Of a DNA stretch of 64,000 nt, positions 11,297-20,256 are shown one piece after another. Made by a program: the position numbers and the translations under genes. The notes beneath the pieces were generated by a model. It did not search any database, was not told where the DNA came from, and saw only the letters and a program-made list of their open reading frames with translations. Within the stretch, counting starts at the first letter, position 1. Each line of letters starts with the position of its first letter. Source of the stretch: Paenarthrobacter nicotinovorans (GTDB lineage Bacteria; Actinomycetota; Actinomycetes; Actinomycetales; Micrococcaceae); contig NZ_CP089293.1 of NCBI RefSeq assembly GCF_021919345.1, positions 1,178,001 through 1,242,000 of the forward strand, in the 5' to 3' direction.

Positions 11297-11964
11297 TCAA
11301 GCTCGTAGCCTGCGATATGGCCGGAACCACCATCGACGAACACGGTGACGTCTATGTTGCCCTGGCCCGCTGCGTCGAAGAAACCGGAGCCGCCACCAGC
11401 CCCGAGGCCGTCCAGGAGTGGATGGGTGCGGACAAAGTGGAGGCCATTACCGCTTTGATCGAAGCCGGGGGAGGAGCCGCAACGGAGGACGCAGTGACCG
11501 CAGCGTTCGCGCGGTTCAAGGAACTCCTGGGCGGGTTCTACGATGCCAACCCGCCGGTCCCGCTGGAGGGCGTGGAAGACGCGTTCCGCGAACTCCGCCG
11601 CCAGGGCGTCAAGGTGGCCCTGACGACAGGCTTTTCACGCGACGTCGCCCGGCCGCTTCTTGAGCGGCTGGGGTGGGGCGTCGGCGACGGCAACCTGCTG
11701 GACGCCGTCGTGTGCTCCGACGAAGTAGCCGCCGGGCGTCCGGCGCCGTTCATGATCCACCGCGCCATGGAGCTGACGGGAGTCCAGGATGTCCGCTCGG
11801 TCATGGCAGCAGGCGACACTGTCAACGACCTCGCTGCGGCCAACAACGCAGGGGTCCTGGCCGTCGGCGTACTCACCGGCAAGCTCGGGCGCGACGAGCT
11901 TGCCGCGCACCCGCATCACCACATCCTGGCCGGAGTGAAGGACATCCCGGCGCTGCTGTCCTAG
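11293..11964 (+). CDS. Phosphonatase-like HAD hydrolase (TIGR03351-like, PhnX-related)
   Basis: HAD-superfamily hydrolase (223 aa). The nucleophile motif DMAGTTID (Asp8), Lys48 in WMGADK at the place of the Schiff-base lysine of phosphonoacetaldehyde hydrolase, EVAAGRPAPFMIHRAMEL and AAGDTVNDLAAANNAG closely follow PhnX. Predicted reaction: P-C bond hydrolysis of phosphonoacetaldehyde to acetaldehyde and phosphate. Being coupled to the regulator and opposite an amine oxidase and PhnDCE, it would complete an aminoethylphosphonate pathway. The subfamily is distinct from true PhnX, so the substrate could be a close analogue. Confidence 0.85.
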   Translation: MIKLVACDMAGTTIDEHGDVYVALARCVEETGAATSPEAVQEWMGADKVEAITALIEAGGGAATEDAVTAAFARFKELLGGFYDANPPVPLEGVEDAFRELRRQGVKVALTTGFSRDVARPLLERLGWGVGDGNLLDAVVCSDEVAAGRPAPFMIHRAMELTGVQDVRSVMAAGDTVNDLAAANNAGVLAVGVLTGKLGRDELAAHPHHHILAGVKDIPALLS

Positions 11965-12033
11965 CTTCTCTTTCCAAGGTCGCCGGATTGCGGGCGTTTG
12001 GCCGGGAGCGCCGGGCATGGAAGATTGGACTGC

Positions 12034-12474
12034 GTGAAATTCCTTCACCCGTCACCCAAGTCCTCCGCCCATGGCGTCACGATCCTGCGCGTGGTCTTCG
12101 GCGCGCTCATCATGGTCCACGGCTTCCAGAAGTTCATGGCCGGCCATGCCGCGTTCGCAGCATCCGTTGCTGCCATGGGTGTGCAGAAGCCGGAAGTCGT
12201 TGCGTGGCTGGTGATCGCCGGTGAGCTGGGACTGGGGCTGCTGCTGGTCCTCGGAGCGCTGACCCGGGTGGCCGGATTCCTGTCGGCTTTGATGTTCGCC
12301 TCGATCTGGTTCGTGACGGAAGCGGGCAAGCCCCTGCTCACGGACAAAGCGGGCGTGACGGCGGAGCTGCTCATCATCTACTTCGCCGTGTCCGTGGCCT
12401 TCGTTTTCCTGGGCTCCGGGGCCTTCTCGCTGGACCGCAAACTGGCCAGGCAGCCAGGCCGCAAGGGGTCTTAA
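12034..12474 (+). CDS. DoxX-family membrane protein
   Basis: Small membrane protein (146 aa) with about four hydrophobic helices. The first contains ILRVVFGALIMVHGFQKF, the typical DoxX opening, and ELGLGLLLVLGALTRVAGF is the second signature. Family members include subunits of thiosulfate:quinone oxidoreductase and many redox-linked proteins of unknown role. The GTG at 12034 fits best: AAGATT plus seven bases precede it, resembling a leaderless promoter, and the upstream TTG-initiated extension is polar and unsupported. Convergent with the next gene. Confidence 0.8.
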   Translation: MKFLHPSPKSSAHGVTILRVVFGALIMVHGFQKFMAGHAAFAASVAAMGVQKPEVVAWLVIAGELGLGLLLVLGALTRVAGFLSALMFASIWFVTEAGKPLLTDKAGVTAELLIIYFAVSVAFVFLGSGAFSLDRKLARQPGRKGS

Positions 12475-12489
12475 CCCGTTCTGGTTAAA

Positions 12490-13560
12490 TCACCGGGCAT
12501 CATTGGGATAACGGACACCCAACTGTGAACGGACGCCGTCGAAGAGGCGCATCACATTGATGGAGTCTTCCAGCGGCATCACCGGGCTCTCGAGGAGTCC
12601 TTGCTGAACACAGCGGGTCACCTCGCGCAGTTCATAGGTGTAGCCGATGCCTGCAACGTCGAAGTGCTCGTGACGGGGCTCGTCCCAGCCGACCCTGACC
12701 AGCAGCTCACGCGGATTGTTTACCGATCCCACTGTCTGCAAGTAGCCAAGGCCGCCGGCAACGGTGGCTGTCCTTGGCCCATGGGCCATCAGGGACGACG
12801 TCAATTGCGCCTGTGCGCCCGTGTCATATCCCAGCGTCAGTGCGTTCTGCGTGTCCACGCCGTCCTCATTCAGCGATCCGATCGCCGTGACCGACTGCGG
12901 GAAGCCCAGCGTCCCCAAGGCCCAGAGCAAGGGATACACCGTGATGTCCAAGAGCGCTCCGCCGCCGTCGTTCAGGGCCCAGATGCGGGCCGAAGGATCG
13001 TACGGTGCCGGGAATCCGAGATCCGCGGTAACCCACTGGATTTGCCCCAGCTCACCGGACGCTGCGATCTCGAAAGCCCGCTGCATGCTCGGCAGGAAGC
13101 GGCTCCACACCGCCTCCATGAAGAACACGTTCTGCTCACGCGCGATCTTCACCAGTTCCATGGCCTCACGGGCATTGATGGTGAGGGCCTTCTCGCATAA
13201 GACGTGCTTCCCGGCCCGCAACGCCGCAGAGGCGATCTGGAAGTGCTGGGCGTGGGGTGTCGCCACGTAGACCACGTCCACCGCAGGATCGTCGAACAGA
13301 CGCTGGTAGCCGGGAACACCGGCGTCGTCCCCATATCCCTTGGCGAAACCCGAAGCGTTGGCGAAGGCATCCGCGGCAGCCTGGGTCCGGGAACTCACGG
13401 CGTGGAGTTCCGCGTCCTCCAAGAGGGCCAGGTCCTGGGAGACGCTCTTGGCGATATTGCCCGTGGACACCACGCCCCACCGCAAAGGCCGCCCGGTGGC
13501 AGCGCGAGGATCCTGGTTGTACTGGGTTGTGAGCCACGGCACGGCAATAGGAAGAGTCAT
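12490..13560 (-). CDS. Gfo/Idh/MocA-family NAD(P)-dependent oxidoreductase
   Basis: Cytosolic sugar or polyol dehydrogenase-like enzyme (356 aa). The N-terminal Rossmann fold has RWGVVSTGNIAKSVSQDL, and the motif LCEKALTINAREAMELV corresponds to the EKP segment with Pro replaced by Ala. A C-terminal alpha/beta domain includes GGALLDITVYPLLWALGT. The ATG at 13560 is taken because GAGAGGA lies about eight bases upstream. It lies 107 bases after the MacB-like ATPase on the same strand. Substrate unknown; the family includes inositol, glucose-fructose and dihydrodiol dehydrogenases. Confidence 0.87.
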   Translation of the reverse strand: MTLPIAVPWLTTQYNQDPRAATGRPLRWGVVSTGNIAKSVSQDLALLEDAELHAVSSRTQAAADAFANASGFAKGYGDDAGVPGYQRLFDDPAVDVVYVATPHAQHFQIASAALRAGKHVLCEKALTINAREAMELVKIAREQNVFFMEAVWSRFLPSMQRAFEIAASGELGQIQWVTADLGFPAPYDPSARIWALNDGGGALLDITVYPLLWALGTLGFPQSVTAIGSLNEDGVDTQNALTLGYDTGAQAQLTSSLMAHGPRTATVAGGLGYLQTVGSVNNPRELLVRVGWDEPRHEHFDVAGIGYTYELREVTRCVQQGLLESPVMPLEDSINVMRLFDGVRSQLGVRYPNDAR

Positions 13561-13667
13561 GCCAGCCATCCTCTCATTCCGCGCAGGTGTTGGCGGCCAA
13601 GGGCACAGCCGTCCTGTGGGCGCACTCGCCGGAGCCATTCCGGCGCTCGTGGCGGTGCGCGTCAAGG

Positions 13668-14360
13668 TCATCGACGCGATCCGGTTCTGAGCTCCTCGAT
13701 CAGCCGGCCCTGCTGGAGACGGAAGCAGCGTTCGGTTTTCTGAGCCAGGCTGCGGTCGTGCGTGACCACCAGGATGGTGGTGTTGTGGTCGCGGCTCAGG
13801 GAGCTCAGGAGTTCGATGATGTGCTCGCCGGTCTGCTCATCGAGGTTTCCGGTGGGCTCATCGGCGAGGATCAGCTTGGGCTCGTTGGCCAGCGCCCGGG
13901 CAATCGCCACACGCTGCTGCTCCCCACCGGACAACCGGTTGGTCCGCCGCGAATGCTTCTCCGGATCCAGCTGAACCTGCTCAAGCAGTTCCTTGGCCCG
14001 CTTCAGCCTGGCCGCTTTGCGGACTCCGGCGAACTCCATGGGCAGCATGACATTGTCCACGGCACTGAGGTTGGGGATCAGGTTGAATTGCTGGAAGACG
14101 AAACCGATGTCGCGGCGGCGGTACTCGGTCAGCTTGCCGTCCGGCAGCCCCGCCAGGCTCACGCCATCGACAACGACGTCCCCTGAGGTGGGCTTGTCCA
14201 ATGCGCCCAGGAGGGACAACAGTGTGCTCTTGCCGCTGCCGCTCTTGCCCACGATGGACGACAACGAACCCTTTTCGAGCTCGAAGCTCACGCCGTTGAC
14301 GGGCTTGATGGTCCGGTCACCGGACTTGAACTGACGGACCAGGTCCTTGACTTCAATCAC
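13668..14360 (-). CDS. MacB/LolD-type ABC transporter ATP-binding protein
   Basis: ATPase (230 aa) with Walker [11 protein letters not shown]-loop [17 protein letters not shown], signature [15 protein letters not shown] and Walker [13 protein letters not shown], all typical of the MacB/LolD/FtsE branch that works with FtsX-type permeases. It starts at a GTG (14360) with GAGGAGA upstream and lies directly after its permease. Likely a mechanotransmission-type exporter of a peptide, lipoprotein or drug; substrate unknown. Confidence 0.92.
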   Translation of the reverse strand: MIEVKDLVRQFKSGDRTIKPVNGVSFELEKGSLSSIVGKSGSGKSTLLSLLGALDKPTSGDVVVDGVSLAGLPDGKLTEYRRRDIGFVFQQFNLIPNLSAVDNVMLPMEFAGVRKAARLKRAKELLEQVQLDPEKHSRRTNRLSGGEQQRVAIARALANEPKLILADEPTGNLDEQTGEHIIELLSSLSRDHNTTILVVTHDRSLAQKTERCFRLQQGRLIEELRTGSRR

Positions 14361-14362
14361 GG

Positions 14363-15814
14363 CTATTCTCCTCGGAGTACTTCGATGGGACGGATGCGGG
14401 CGGTCAGCAGCGCCGGAACCAGCGCACCGATGATGGCGACGGCGAACACCGCGGCGATGCCGGCCGCGAGGACGCCGGGGGAGACGCTGGCCGTGACGGA
14501 GCTGAGCAACTGTGAGGCCCCGCCAAACGGACCTCCCTGCCCGCCGCCGGGGAAGCCGCCACCACCGGGTACCGCCCCGTTTGGCATGGCGCCGGCAAGG
14601 CCGCCGCCGCGCTGGTTGGTGGGGGCCGCCGTCGTGGTTGTGTTTGAACTGATCAGTGCCGAGGCGATGCCGCCACTGGCGAACGATGCAATCACCGCGC
14701 CCACTACGCTGCCCATGGCAACGAGAACCAGGGACTCGAGGACAAATTGCAGGCCGATGGTGCGGTTGGGAGCACCGATGGCCTTCAGCACGCCGATTTC
14801 GCGGCGGCGTTCACGGATCAGCATGACCATGATGAGCAGGATGATGATCCCCGCCGTGGCGAGGGCCGCAATGAAGGCGACCATGGAAATGTTCTTCACG
14901 CTGTCCAAGGAGCTGACGGCTGTTTCAAGGTTGCGCTGGCCTTGGGTGACATCGGCTTTATCCGTGCCGAGAGCCGATTGGACGGCCGATTTGGTGCTGT
15001 CGACGTTCTCCATGCTGTTGACCGTGACGATCATGCTGGAGAGCTCGTCCGGTGTTGACGCCAGGGTCTGGGCTTCGGGGAGCGTCAGGTAGACGGCATT
15101 GTTGCCGAACGCGGTGCCGGCGTCGAAGATACCGGCCACTGTGAACGTCTTGTCCTGCACGGTGAAGGTGGACCCGACACTCAGGCTGTTCTTTTCTGCC
15201 AAGGACGTGCCTACCAGGGCCTTCCCACCGGCAGCCGTGTAATCGCCCAGCCCGGTGCCGCTGGTGATATTCAGTGCTTTGCCGGTGCTGTCGACCTCCG
15301 CACCGATGCCCGTTGCCGTGATCGGAAGGGCCCGGGCGGGCAGGGCGGTGGTGCCCGTTCCCGAATTTCCGTTGGCGTTGTTGCGGTTGCCCAGGGTGCC
15401 GGCGTCGATGGCCGCTGTCAGGTTGGTGCTGACCGTAGCCTGCTGGCCGCCAGGGCCGAAGCCGCCTCCAGGGCCCGCCTGCTGCGTGGTTCCTGTGGTT
15501 CCTGTCGTTGCAGTCTGCAGGCGCAGGGCCTTGGTTCCGACTACCGAGGTGACATTGGTGACCGACGCCACGGTCCCGGCTTCCGCCGTCGTGAGGGGTT
15601 CGCCGCCGCCTTCGAAGCCTTGCCCGCCCGCCGGGTTGACCGTCAGGGTAGTGCCTACGGAGGCGTTGAGCTCCTGCACTTTGGCGCCCACCGCCTGGTT
15701 GGCAACGAGCATGGCCAAAGCCAGCCCGATCGCTACGGCGAGGACGGCGACCACCGCCGCTGTTCTGATTTTGTTGCGGAAGGCATTGCCTACGCTTCGG
15801 GCAAGGACGCTCAC
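14363..15814 (-). CDS. MacB-like ABC transporter permease with Gly-rich extracellular and inter-helix insertions
   Basis: FtsX-type permease (483 aa). An N-terminal helix (about residues 15-45) is followed by an extracellular MacB_PCD domain, then three C-terminal helices. Unusual low-complexity tracts interrupt it: a Thr/Gly/Gln stretch with GPGGGFGPGG early in the extracellular domain, and a long Gly/Pro/Asn stretch (GGGLAGAMP to GGGQGGPFGG) in the loop before the last helix. The GTG at 15814 has AGAGGAGA just upstream and is preferred over the ATG at 15835. Works with the ATPase at 13668. Confidence 0.88.
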   Translation of the reverse strand: MSVLARSVGNAFRNKIRTAAVVAVLAVAIGLALAMLVANQAVGAKVQELNASVGTTLTVNPAGGQGFEGGGEPLTTAEAGTVASVTNVTSVVGTKALRLQTATTGTTGTTQQAGPGGGFGPGGQQATVSTNLTAAIDAGTLGNRNNANGNSGTGTTALPARALPITATGIGAEVDSTGKALNITSGTGLGDYTAAGGKALVGTSLAEKNSLSVGSTFTVQDKTFTVAGIFDAGTAFGNNAVYLTLPEAQTLASTPDELSSMIVTVNSMENVDSTKSAVQSALGTDKADVTQGQRNLETAVSSLDSVKNISMVAFIAALATAGIIILLIMVMLIRERRREIGVLKAIGAPNRTIGLQFVLESLVLVAMGSVVGAVIASFASGGIASALISSNTTTTAAPTNQRGGGLAGAMPNGAVPGGGGFPGGGQGGPFGGASQLLSSVTASVSPGVLAAGIAAVFAVAIIGALVPALLTARIRPIEVLRGE

Positions 15815-15941
15815 GTTTCTCCTCTGGACCTGCAAGTTCGTGGCCCACGGGACGCGGGCTGCAGGTCCAACATTGCTGAGCGCTGCTGTGCGGCACTCCA
15901 GCCGAAGCTATGTGTGGGCTGTGAAAGCCTGGGGTCACGAA

Positions 15942-16029
15942 TTCTGCTGGATCATTCACTTTCGCAGTTACCCGGAACCCCGAATTCCGGAGTTCTGGCC
16001 CGCCCCGGGGGCTCGATGATCCAGCAGAA
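15942..16029. repeat. Long-range inverted repeat between the MacB-like permease and the sugar-binding protein gene
   Basis: TTCTGCTGGATCAT (15942-15955) is exactly complementary to ATGATCCAGCAGAA (16016-16029), with a 60-base interior that itself contains CGGAACC/GGAGTTC-like pairing. It sits upstream of the permease and downstream of the sugar-binding protein gene, outside both coding regions. Could be an extended terminator or a palindromic intergenic element. Confidence 0.6.
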
Positions 16030-16042
16030 CCTGAGCAAGCGA

Positions 16043-16076
16043 AAGCCCCGGCCCGCCTGCTGGCGGACCGGGGCTT
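16043..16076 (-). terminator. Probable terminator of the sugar ABC transporter operon
   Basis: AAGCCCCGG (16043-16051) pairs with CCGGGGCTT (16068-16076), about 25 bases beyond the stop codon of the binding protein. GC-rich stem, weak U-tract on the minus strand (TCGCTTGCTC). Confidence 0.65.
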
Positions 16077-16100
16077 GCTGTAATACTTGGTGCTCGGGTG

Positions 16101-17198
16101 TTACTTGGTGATCGGGCCGAGTACCGGATCGTCGACGTAAGCCGTCTTGACGTTCTCAGCCGTAACGATCTGCGGCGGCAGGAGGAACGCAGGAACGGTC
16201 TTGACGCCGTTGTTGTAGGAGTCCTTGTCGTTGATCTCCAGCTGCTTGCCGGCCTGGAGGTCCTTCACCATGGTGATGGCGTGCTCAACGAGCTTGCGGG
16301 TGTCCTTATTGATGGTGGAGTACTGCTCGCCGGCCATGATGGACTTCACGGACTCAACTTCGGAGTCCTGGCCGGTGACCACGGGCAGCGGCTTGCCGGC
16401 GGCCTTGACGGACGTCAGCACCGCACGGGCCAGGGTGTCGTTCGGGGACAGGACGCCGTCGAGCGAAGCGGTGCCGTAGCTGCCGGTGAGCAGCGTGTCA
16501 GCGCGACGCTGAGCGTTCTCTGCCTTCCAGCCCTGGGTAACGGCCTGCTCGAAGGAGGTCTGGCCGGAGACAACCTTGAGGGTGCCGTCGTCGATCTTCG
16601 GCTTCAGGACGCTCATGGCGCCGTCGAAGAAGACCTTGGCGTTGGCGTCATCCGGGGAACCGGCGAAGAGCTCGATGTTGTACGGGCCGGAAGGCTTCTT
16701 GGCCTTCAGTCCGTCCAGCAACGCCTGGCCCTGCAGGACACCGACCTTGAAGTTGTCGTATGCCACGTAGTAGTCCACGTTGTCCGTGTTCAGGAGCAGA
16801 CGGTCGTAGGCGATAACGGTGGCGCCGGAGTCCTTGGCCTGCTGAAGCTGGGTACCCAGCTGGGCGCCGTCGATGGCTCCCACGATGATGACCTTGGCAC
16901 CCTTGGTGACCATGGCGCTGATCTGGTTCTGCTGCTCGGACACGCCGCCGTTGGCGAACTGGACGTCGGCCTTGAAGCCGGCGCCGGAGAGGCCATCGTT
17001 GAACAGCTTCTCCGCGAGGACCCAGTTTTCACTGGTCTTCTGCGGAAGTGCGACGCCGATCAGCGAGTCCTTGGGGAACGCTTCCCCGCCTGCCGTGCTG
17101 CTGCTTGAGCCGCTGTCAGTGCGGCCGCAGGCTGTCAGCGCCAGTGCCGCGATGGCAGCGACTGCTGCTGCCTTTCCTGCTTTACCAAACATTCGCAT
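16101..17198 (-). CDS. chvE: ChvE-type multiple-monosaccharide ABC transporter substrate-binding lipoprotein
   Basis: Sugar-binding lipoprotein (365 aa) of the periplasmic-binding-protein-1 fold. Signal peptide with lipobox ALTAC at about residue 25; then IGVALPQKTSENWVLAEKLF, VIIVGAIDGAQLGTQLQQAK, YVAYDNFKVGVLQGQALLDGL, GSYGTASLDGVLSPNDTLAR and VVTGQDSEVESVKSIM are ChvE/XylF-like. Last gene of the operon with mmsA/mmsB-like genes. Start is either ATG 17198 (chosen) or GTG 17210. Exact sugar (xylose, glucose, galactose or other) cannot be read from sequence. Confidence 0.9.
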   Translation of the reverse strand: MRMFGKAGKAAAVAAIAALALTACGRTDSGSSSSTAGGEAFPKDSLIGVALPQKTSENWVLAEKLFNDGLSGAGFKADVQFANGGVSEQQNQISAMVTKGAKVIIVGAIDGAQLGTQLQQAKDSGATVIAYDRLLLNTDNVDYYVAYDNFKVGVLQGQALLDGLKAKKPSGPYNIELFAGSPDDANAKVFFDGAMSVLKPKIDDGTLKVVSGQTSFEQAVTQGWKAENAQRRADTLLTGSYGTASLDGVLSPNDTLARAVLTSVKAAGKPLPVVTGQDSEVESVKSIMAGEQYSTINKDTRKLVEHAITMVKDLQAGKQLEINDKDSYNNGVKTVPAFLLPPQIVTAENVKTAYVDDPVLGPITK

Positions 17199-17252
17199 AT
17201 CTTGGTTCACTTTCTGTGTGGGTGGGGTGGAGCGAGTCGAGCGGAAGCGGGA

Positions 17253-18524
17253 TTACGCTTCCTTGGAGATGACCTCTTTGGTGGAGGTGGTTTCGTCGGG
17301 CTTGAGTTCGTTGTTGTTGCGCTGGAAGTTCTTCAGCAGCAAACCGGTGATCGAACGCTTGCCCTGGGACTTGTTGTAGACGTCGAAGGCAACTGCGGCC
17401 AGGAGCACCAGGCCCTTGATGATCTGGGTGAGGTCGGCGCCGACGCCCAGAAGCTGCAGGCCGTTGTTGAGGACGGCCATGACAAGGCCACCGACGATCG
17501 AGCCGATCACGGTACCGACGCCACCGGTAACGGCTGCGCCACCGATGAAGACGGCTGCGATGGCATCCAGTTCCCAGCCAACGCCATCGAACGGGCCCGA
17601 TGCCGTGGAGCGGCCAACGAAGATCATGCCGGCCAGGCCTGCCAGGACGGACATGTTCATCATGACCATGAAGTTGACCTTCTTGGACTGCACGCCGGAC
17701 AGCTCGGCTGCGTGGCGGTTGCCACCCACAGCGTAGACGTGGCGGCCAAGGACCGTCTTGTCTGCGATGAAACCGTAGATGAGGACCAGGACGGCCAGGA
17801 TCAGGCCGGGGATGGGGAAGGACGTTCCGGGGCGGCCGGTGGCGAACAAGTACGTGGCGTAGAGGATCGCTCCGCAGATGAGGACCAGCTTGGTGACCTC
17901 AACCCAGAGCTCGGGAACGTCTGCGCCCAAAGCCTTGTTGGCAGCGCGGGCACGCAGCGACATGATGACGACGAATGCCGCAGCAACGATGCCCAGGAGC
18001 AAGGTGAGGTTGTTGAAGCCGGTGTTCGGGCCGATCTCCGGAAGGTAGCCGGAACCGAGGTACTGGAAGTCCTTGGAGACCGGGATGGTGTTGGACTTGC
18101 CGACAAACTGGTTGAAGCCGCGGAACAGGAGCATGCCGGCCAACGTCACGATGAAAGCGGGTATGCCGACGTATGCCACCCAGAACCCTTGCCAGGCACC
18201 GATCACGGCACCAAGGAGCAGCCCGAAGAGCACACCGGCCCACCAGGGCAGGCCCCAGTCACGCATTGCGAGGGCCACGAACACGCCCACGAATGCTGCC
18301 ACGGATCCCACGGAGAGGTCGATGTGGCCGGCGATGATAACCAGGACCATGCCGATGGCCAGGATGAGGATGTAAGAGTTGCCGTTGAACAGGTTGATCA
18401 CGTTGCCGGGCGTCAACGTGCGGCCGTCCGTGAAGATCTGGAAGAAGACGATAAGTGCCACCAGGGCGAAGATCATGCCGAACTGGCGGGTATTGCCACC
18501 AAATAGCTTCTTGAGCGCGTTCAT
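17253..18524 (-). CDS. mmsB: Multiple-monosaccharide ABC transporter permease (MmsB/GguB type)
   Basis: Membrane permease (423 aa, about 11 hydrophobic helices) of the ribose/xylose class. It has LTPGNVINLFNGNSYILILAIG, GHIDLSVGSVAAFVGV and AVGGNRHAAELSGV, which are typical of XylH/GguB. At 423 residues it is longer than RbsC (about 320), which fits the multiple-sugar subgroup. It is preceded by the ATPase (45-base gap) and followed by the binding protein. The C-terminal tail is cytosolic, polar and Lys/Glu-rich. Confidence 0.92.
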   Translation of the reverse strand: MNALKKLFGGNTRQFGMIFALVALIVFFQIFTDGRTLTPGNVINLFNGNSYILILAIGMVLVIIAGHIDLSVGSVAAFVGVFVALAMRDWGLPWWAGVLFGLLLGAVIGAWQGFWVAYVGIPAFIVTLAGMLLFRGFNQFVGKSNTIPVSKDFQYLGSGYLPEIGPNTGFNNLTLLLGIVAAAFVVIMSLRARAANKALGADVPELWVEVTKLVLICGAILYATYLFATGRPGTSFPIPGLILAVLVLIYGFIADKTVLGRHVYAVGGNRHAAELSGVQSKKVNFMVMMNMSVLAGLAGMIFVGRSTASGPFDGVGWELDAIAAVFIGGAAVTGGVGTVIGSIVGGLVMAVLNNGLQLLGVGADLTQIIKGLVLLAAVAFDVYNKSQGKRSITGLLLKNFQRNNNELKPDETTSTKEVISKEA

Positions 18525-18569
18525 TGTTTTGGTCCTTGTGTCAGGAAGGGGCGGGGCTGGGCCAAAGGG

Positions 18570-20126
18570 TCAGGCTGCTTTGCGGGAGGAAGTCATCAGC
18601 TTCATGAGGCTTTCCTGGCTTGCTTCGTTCTTGTCCAGGACGCCGGTGATGGCGCCTTCGAAGATGGTGTAGATACGGTCGGACAGGCCCAGGAGCTCCG
18701 GAAGCTCCGAGGAAATGACAATCACTCCCTTGCCCTGGTCGGCCAGCCTCTGGATGATGCCGTAGATCTCGTATTTGGCGCCCACGTCAATGCCGCGGGT
18801 GGGTTCATCCAGGATCAGGAGGTCCGGGTCGGTGAACATCCACTTGGCCAGCACCACCTTTTGCTGGTTGCCACCGGAGAGTTTGGCTACGCCCTCTTCA
18901 ACCGATGGGGTCTTGGTCCGAAGCGACTTCCGGTATTCCTCCGCGACGCTGAACTCCTTGCGGTCATCAACTACGGTGTACTTGCTGATGGCGCGAAGGT
19001 TGGCCGCAACGGTGGTCGTCTTGATGTCGTCCAGCAGGTTCAGCCCGAGCGACTTCCGGTCTTCGGTCACGTAGCCGAGTCCGGCGTCGATCGCTGCCCT
19101 GACGCTGCGGAGCTGGATCGGCTTGCCGTCCTTGTAGATCTGGCCCTTGATGAACCGGCCGTAGGAGTGGCCGAAGACCGACCTGGCAAGTTCCGTGCGG
19201 CCGGCGCCCATAAGGCCCGCGAAGCCGACGATCTCACCGCGGCGTACAAAGAAATTGGATCCCTTGCAGATCAGGCGGTCCTGGATCTGGGGGTGACCCA
19301 CTGTCCAGTCCTTGACCTCGAAGAAGACTTCGCCGATTTTGGGCTCGTGGTCCGGGAAGCGGGACTCGAGCGTCCGGCCGACCATGCCTTTGATGATGCG
19401 GTCCTCATCCACGCCATCGCGTTTGACGTTCAGCGTTTCGATCGACTTGCCGTCGCGGATGATGGTGATCTCGTCCGCGATCTGTTCGATCTCGTTGAGC
19501 TTGTGGGAAATGATGATCGAGGTGATGCCGCGGCCTTTGAGGCCAAGGATCAGGTCCAGCAGGTGCTGGGAGTCCGATTCGTTCAGTGCTGCGGTGGGCT
19601 CGTCCAGGATCAGGAGCTTCACGGACTTGTTCAGCGCCTTGGCGATTTCCACCAGCTGCTGCTTGCCGACACCGATTTCCTTGATGGGGGTGTCCGGGTC
19701 TTCCCGGAGGCCTACCCGGGCAAGGAGTTCGAGGGACCGCTTACGGGCCTCGGCCCAGTCAATGACACCCCACTTCGTCGGTTCGTTGCCCAGGAAGATG
19801 TTCTCCATGATGGACAGTTCCGGGATCAGTGCCAGTTCCTGGTGGATGATCACGATGCCGGCCGCTTCACTGGCGCGGATGTCCTTGAACTGCTGCGTCT
19901 CGGCCTGGTACACGATGTCGCCGGTGTAGCTGCCGTAGGGGTAGACCCCGGACAGGACCTTCATCAGCGTGGATTTGCCTGCACCGTTCTCACCACAGAT
20001 TGCGTGGATCTCGCCGGCCATTACGCGCAGGCTTACGTTCGACAAGGCTTTCACTCCAGGGAATTCCTTGGTGATGGAGCGCATCTCCAAAAGGATGGGC
20101 TCGCCTTGCGTGTCGAGGGTTGTCAT
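18570..20126 (-). CDS. mmsA: Multiple-monosaccharide ABC transporter ATP-binding protein (MmsA/GguA type)
   Basis: Tandem-ABC ATPase (518 aa). The first domain has Walker [10 protein letters not shown] and Walker [13 protein letters not shown]; its signature region is [15 protein letters not shown]. The second domain has a degenerate P-loop [10 protein letters not shown], then a good signature [15 protein letters not shown] and [13 protein letters not shown]. This asymmetric arrangement is normal for sugar importers of the RbsA/XylG class. First gene of the transporter operon, with a promoter and a ROK-type operator about 90 bases upstream. Confidence 0.95.
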   Translation of the reverse strand: MTTLDTQGEPILLEMRSITKEFPGVKALSNVSLRVMAGEIHAICGENGAGKSTLMKVLSGVYPYGSYTGDIVYQAETQQFKDIRASEAAGIVIIHQELALIPELSIMENIFLGNEPTKWGVIDWAEARKRSLELLARVGLREDPDTPIKEIGVGKQQLVEIAKALNKSVKLLILDEPTAALNESDSQHLLDLILGLKGRGITSIIISHKLNEIEQIADEITIIRDGKSIETLNVKRDGVDEDRIIKGMVGRTLESRFPDHEPKIGEVFFEVKDWTVGHPQIQDRLICKGSNFFVRRGEIVGFAGLMGAGRTELARSVFGHSYGRFIKGQIYKDGKPIQLRSVRAAIDAGLGYVTEDRKSLGLNLLDDIKTTTVAANLRAISKYTVVDDRKEFSVAEEYRKSLRTKTPSVEEGVAKLSGGNQQKVVLAKWMFTDPDLLILDEPTRGIDVGAKYEIYGIIQRLADQGKGVIVISSELPELLGLSDRIYTIFEGAITGVLDKNEASQESLMKLMTSSRKAA

Positions 20127-20216
20127 CAGCCCTTACGCCTCCAATGCATGACTTCGTTGTCGGCCCCGCAAACGGCGGAGCTGTCTGATGAAAAAGTAAA
20201 CTGGATCACCTATCTT

Positions 20217-20233
20217 GTCGTCAAGACTTGAAC
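20217..20233 (-). promoter_or_regulatory. Candidate ROK operator overlapping the -35 of the sugar transporter promoter
   Basis: On the minus strand the site reads GTTCAAGTCTTGACGAC. It contains the perfect palindrome TCAAG-A-CTTGA and the -35 hexamer TTGACG; TTTACT follows after 18 bases as a possible -10. It shares 14 of 17 positions with a site before the ROK gene (21477-21493), which argues for a common repressor. Confidence 0.6.
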
Positions 20234-20256
20234 GCATGATCCAGCTAACGATTTCG

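Noticed and set aside
5366..11964. A C-P lyase phosphonate operon
   Set aside because: None of the phnGHIJKLM genes is present; only transport, oxidase, hydrolase and regulator genes are.
12471..12488. TTAACC/GGTTAA inverted repeat between DoxX and the Gfo/Idh/MocA gene as a terminator
   Set aside because: Six weak base pairs only; too short to call.
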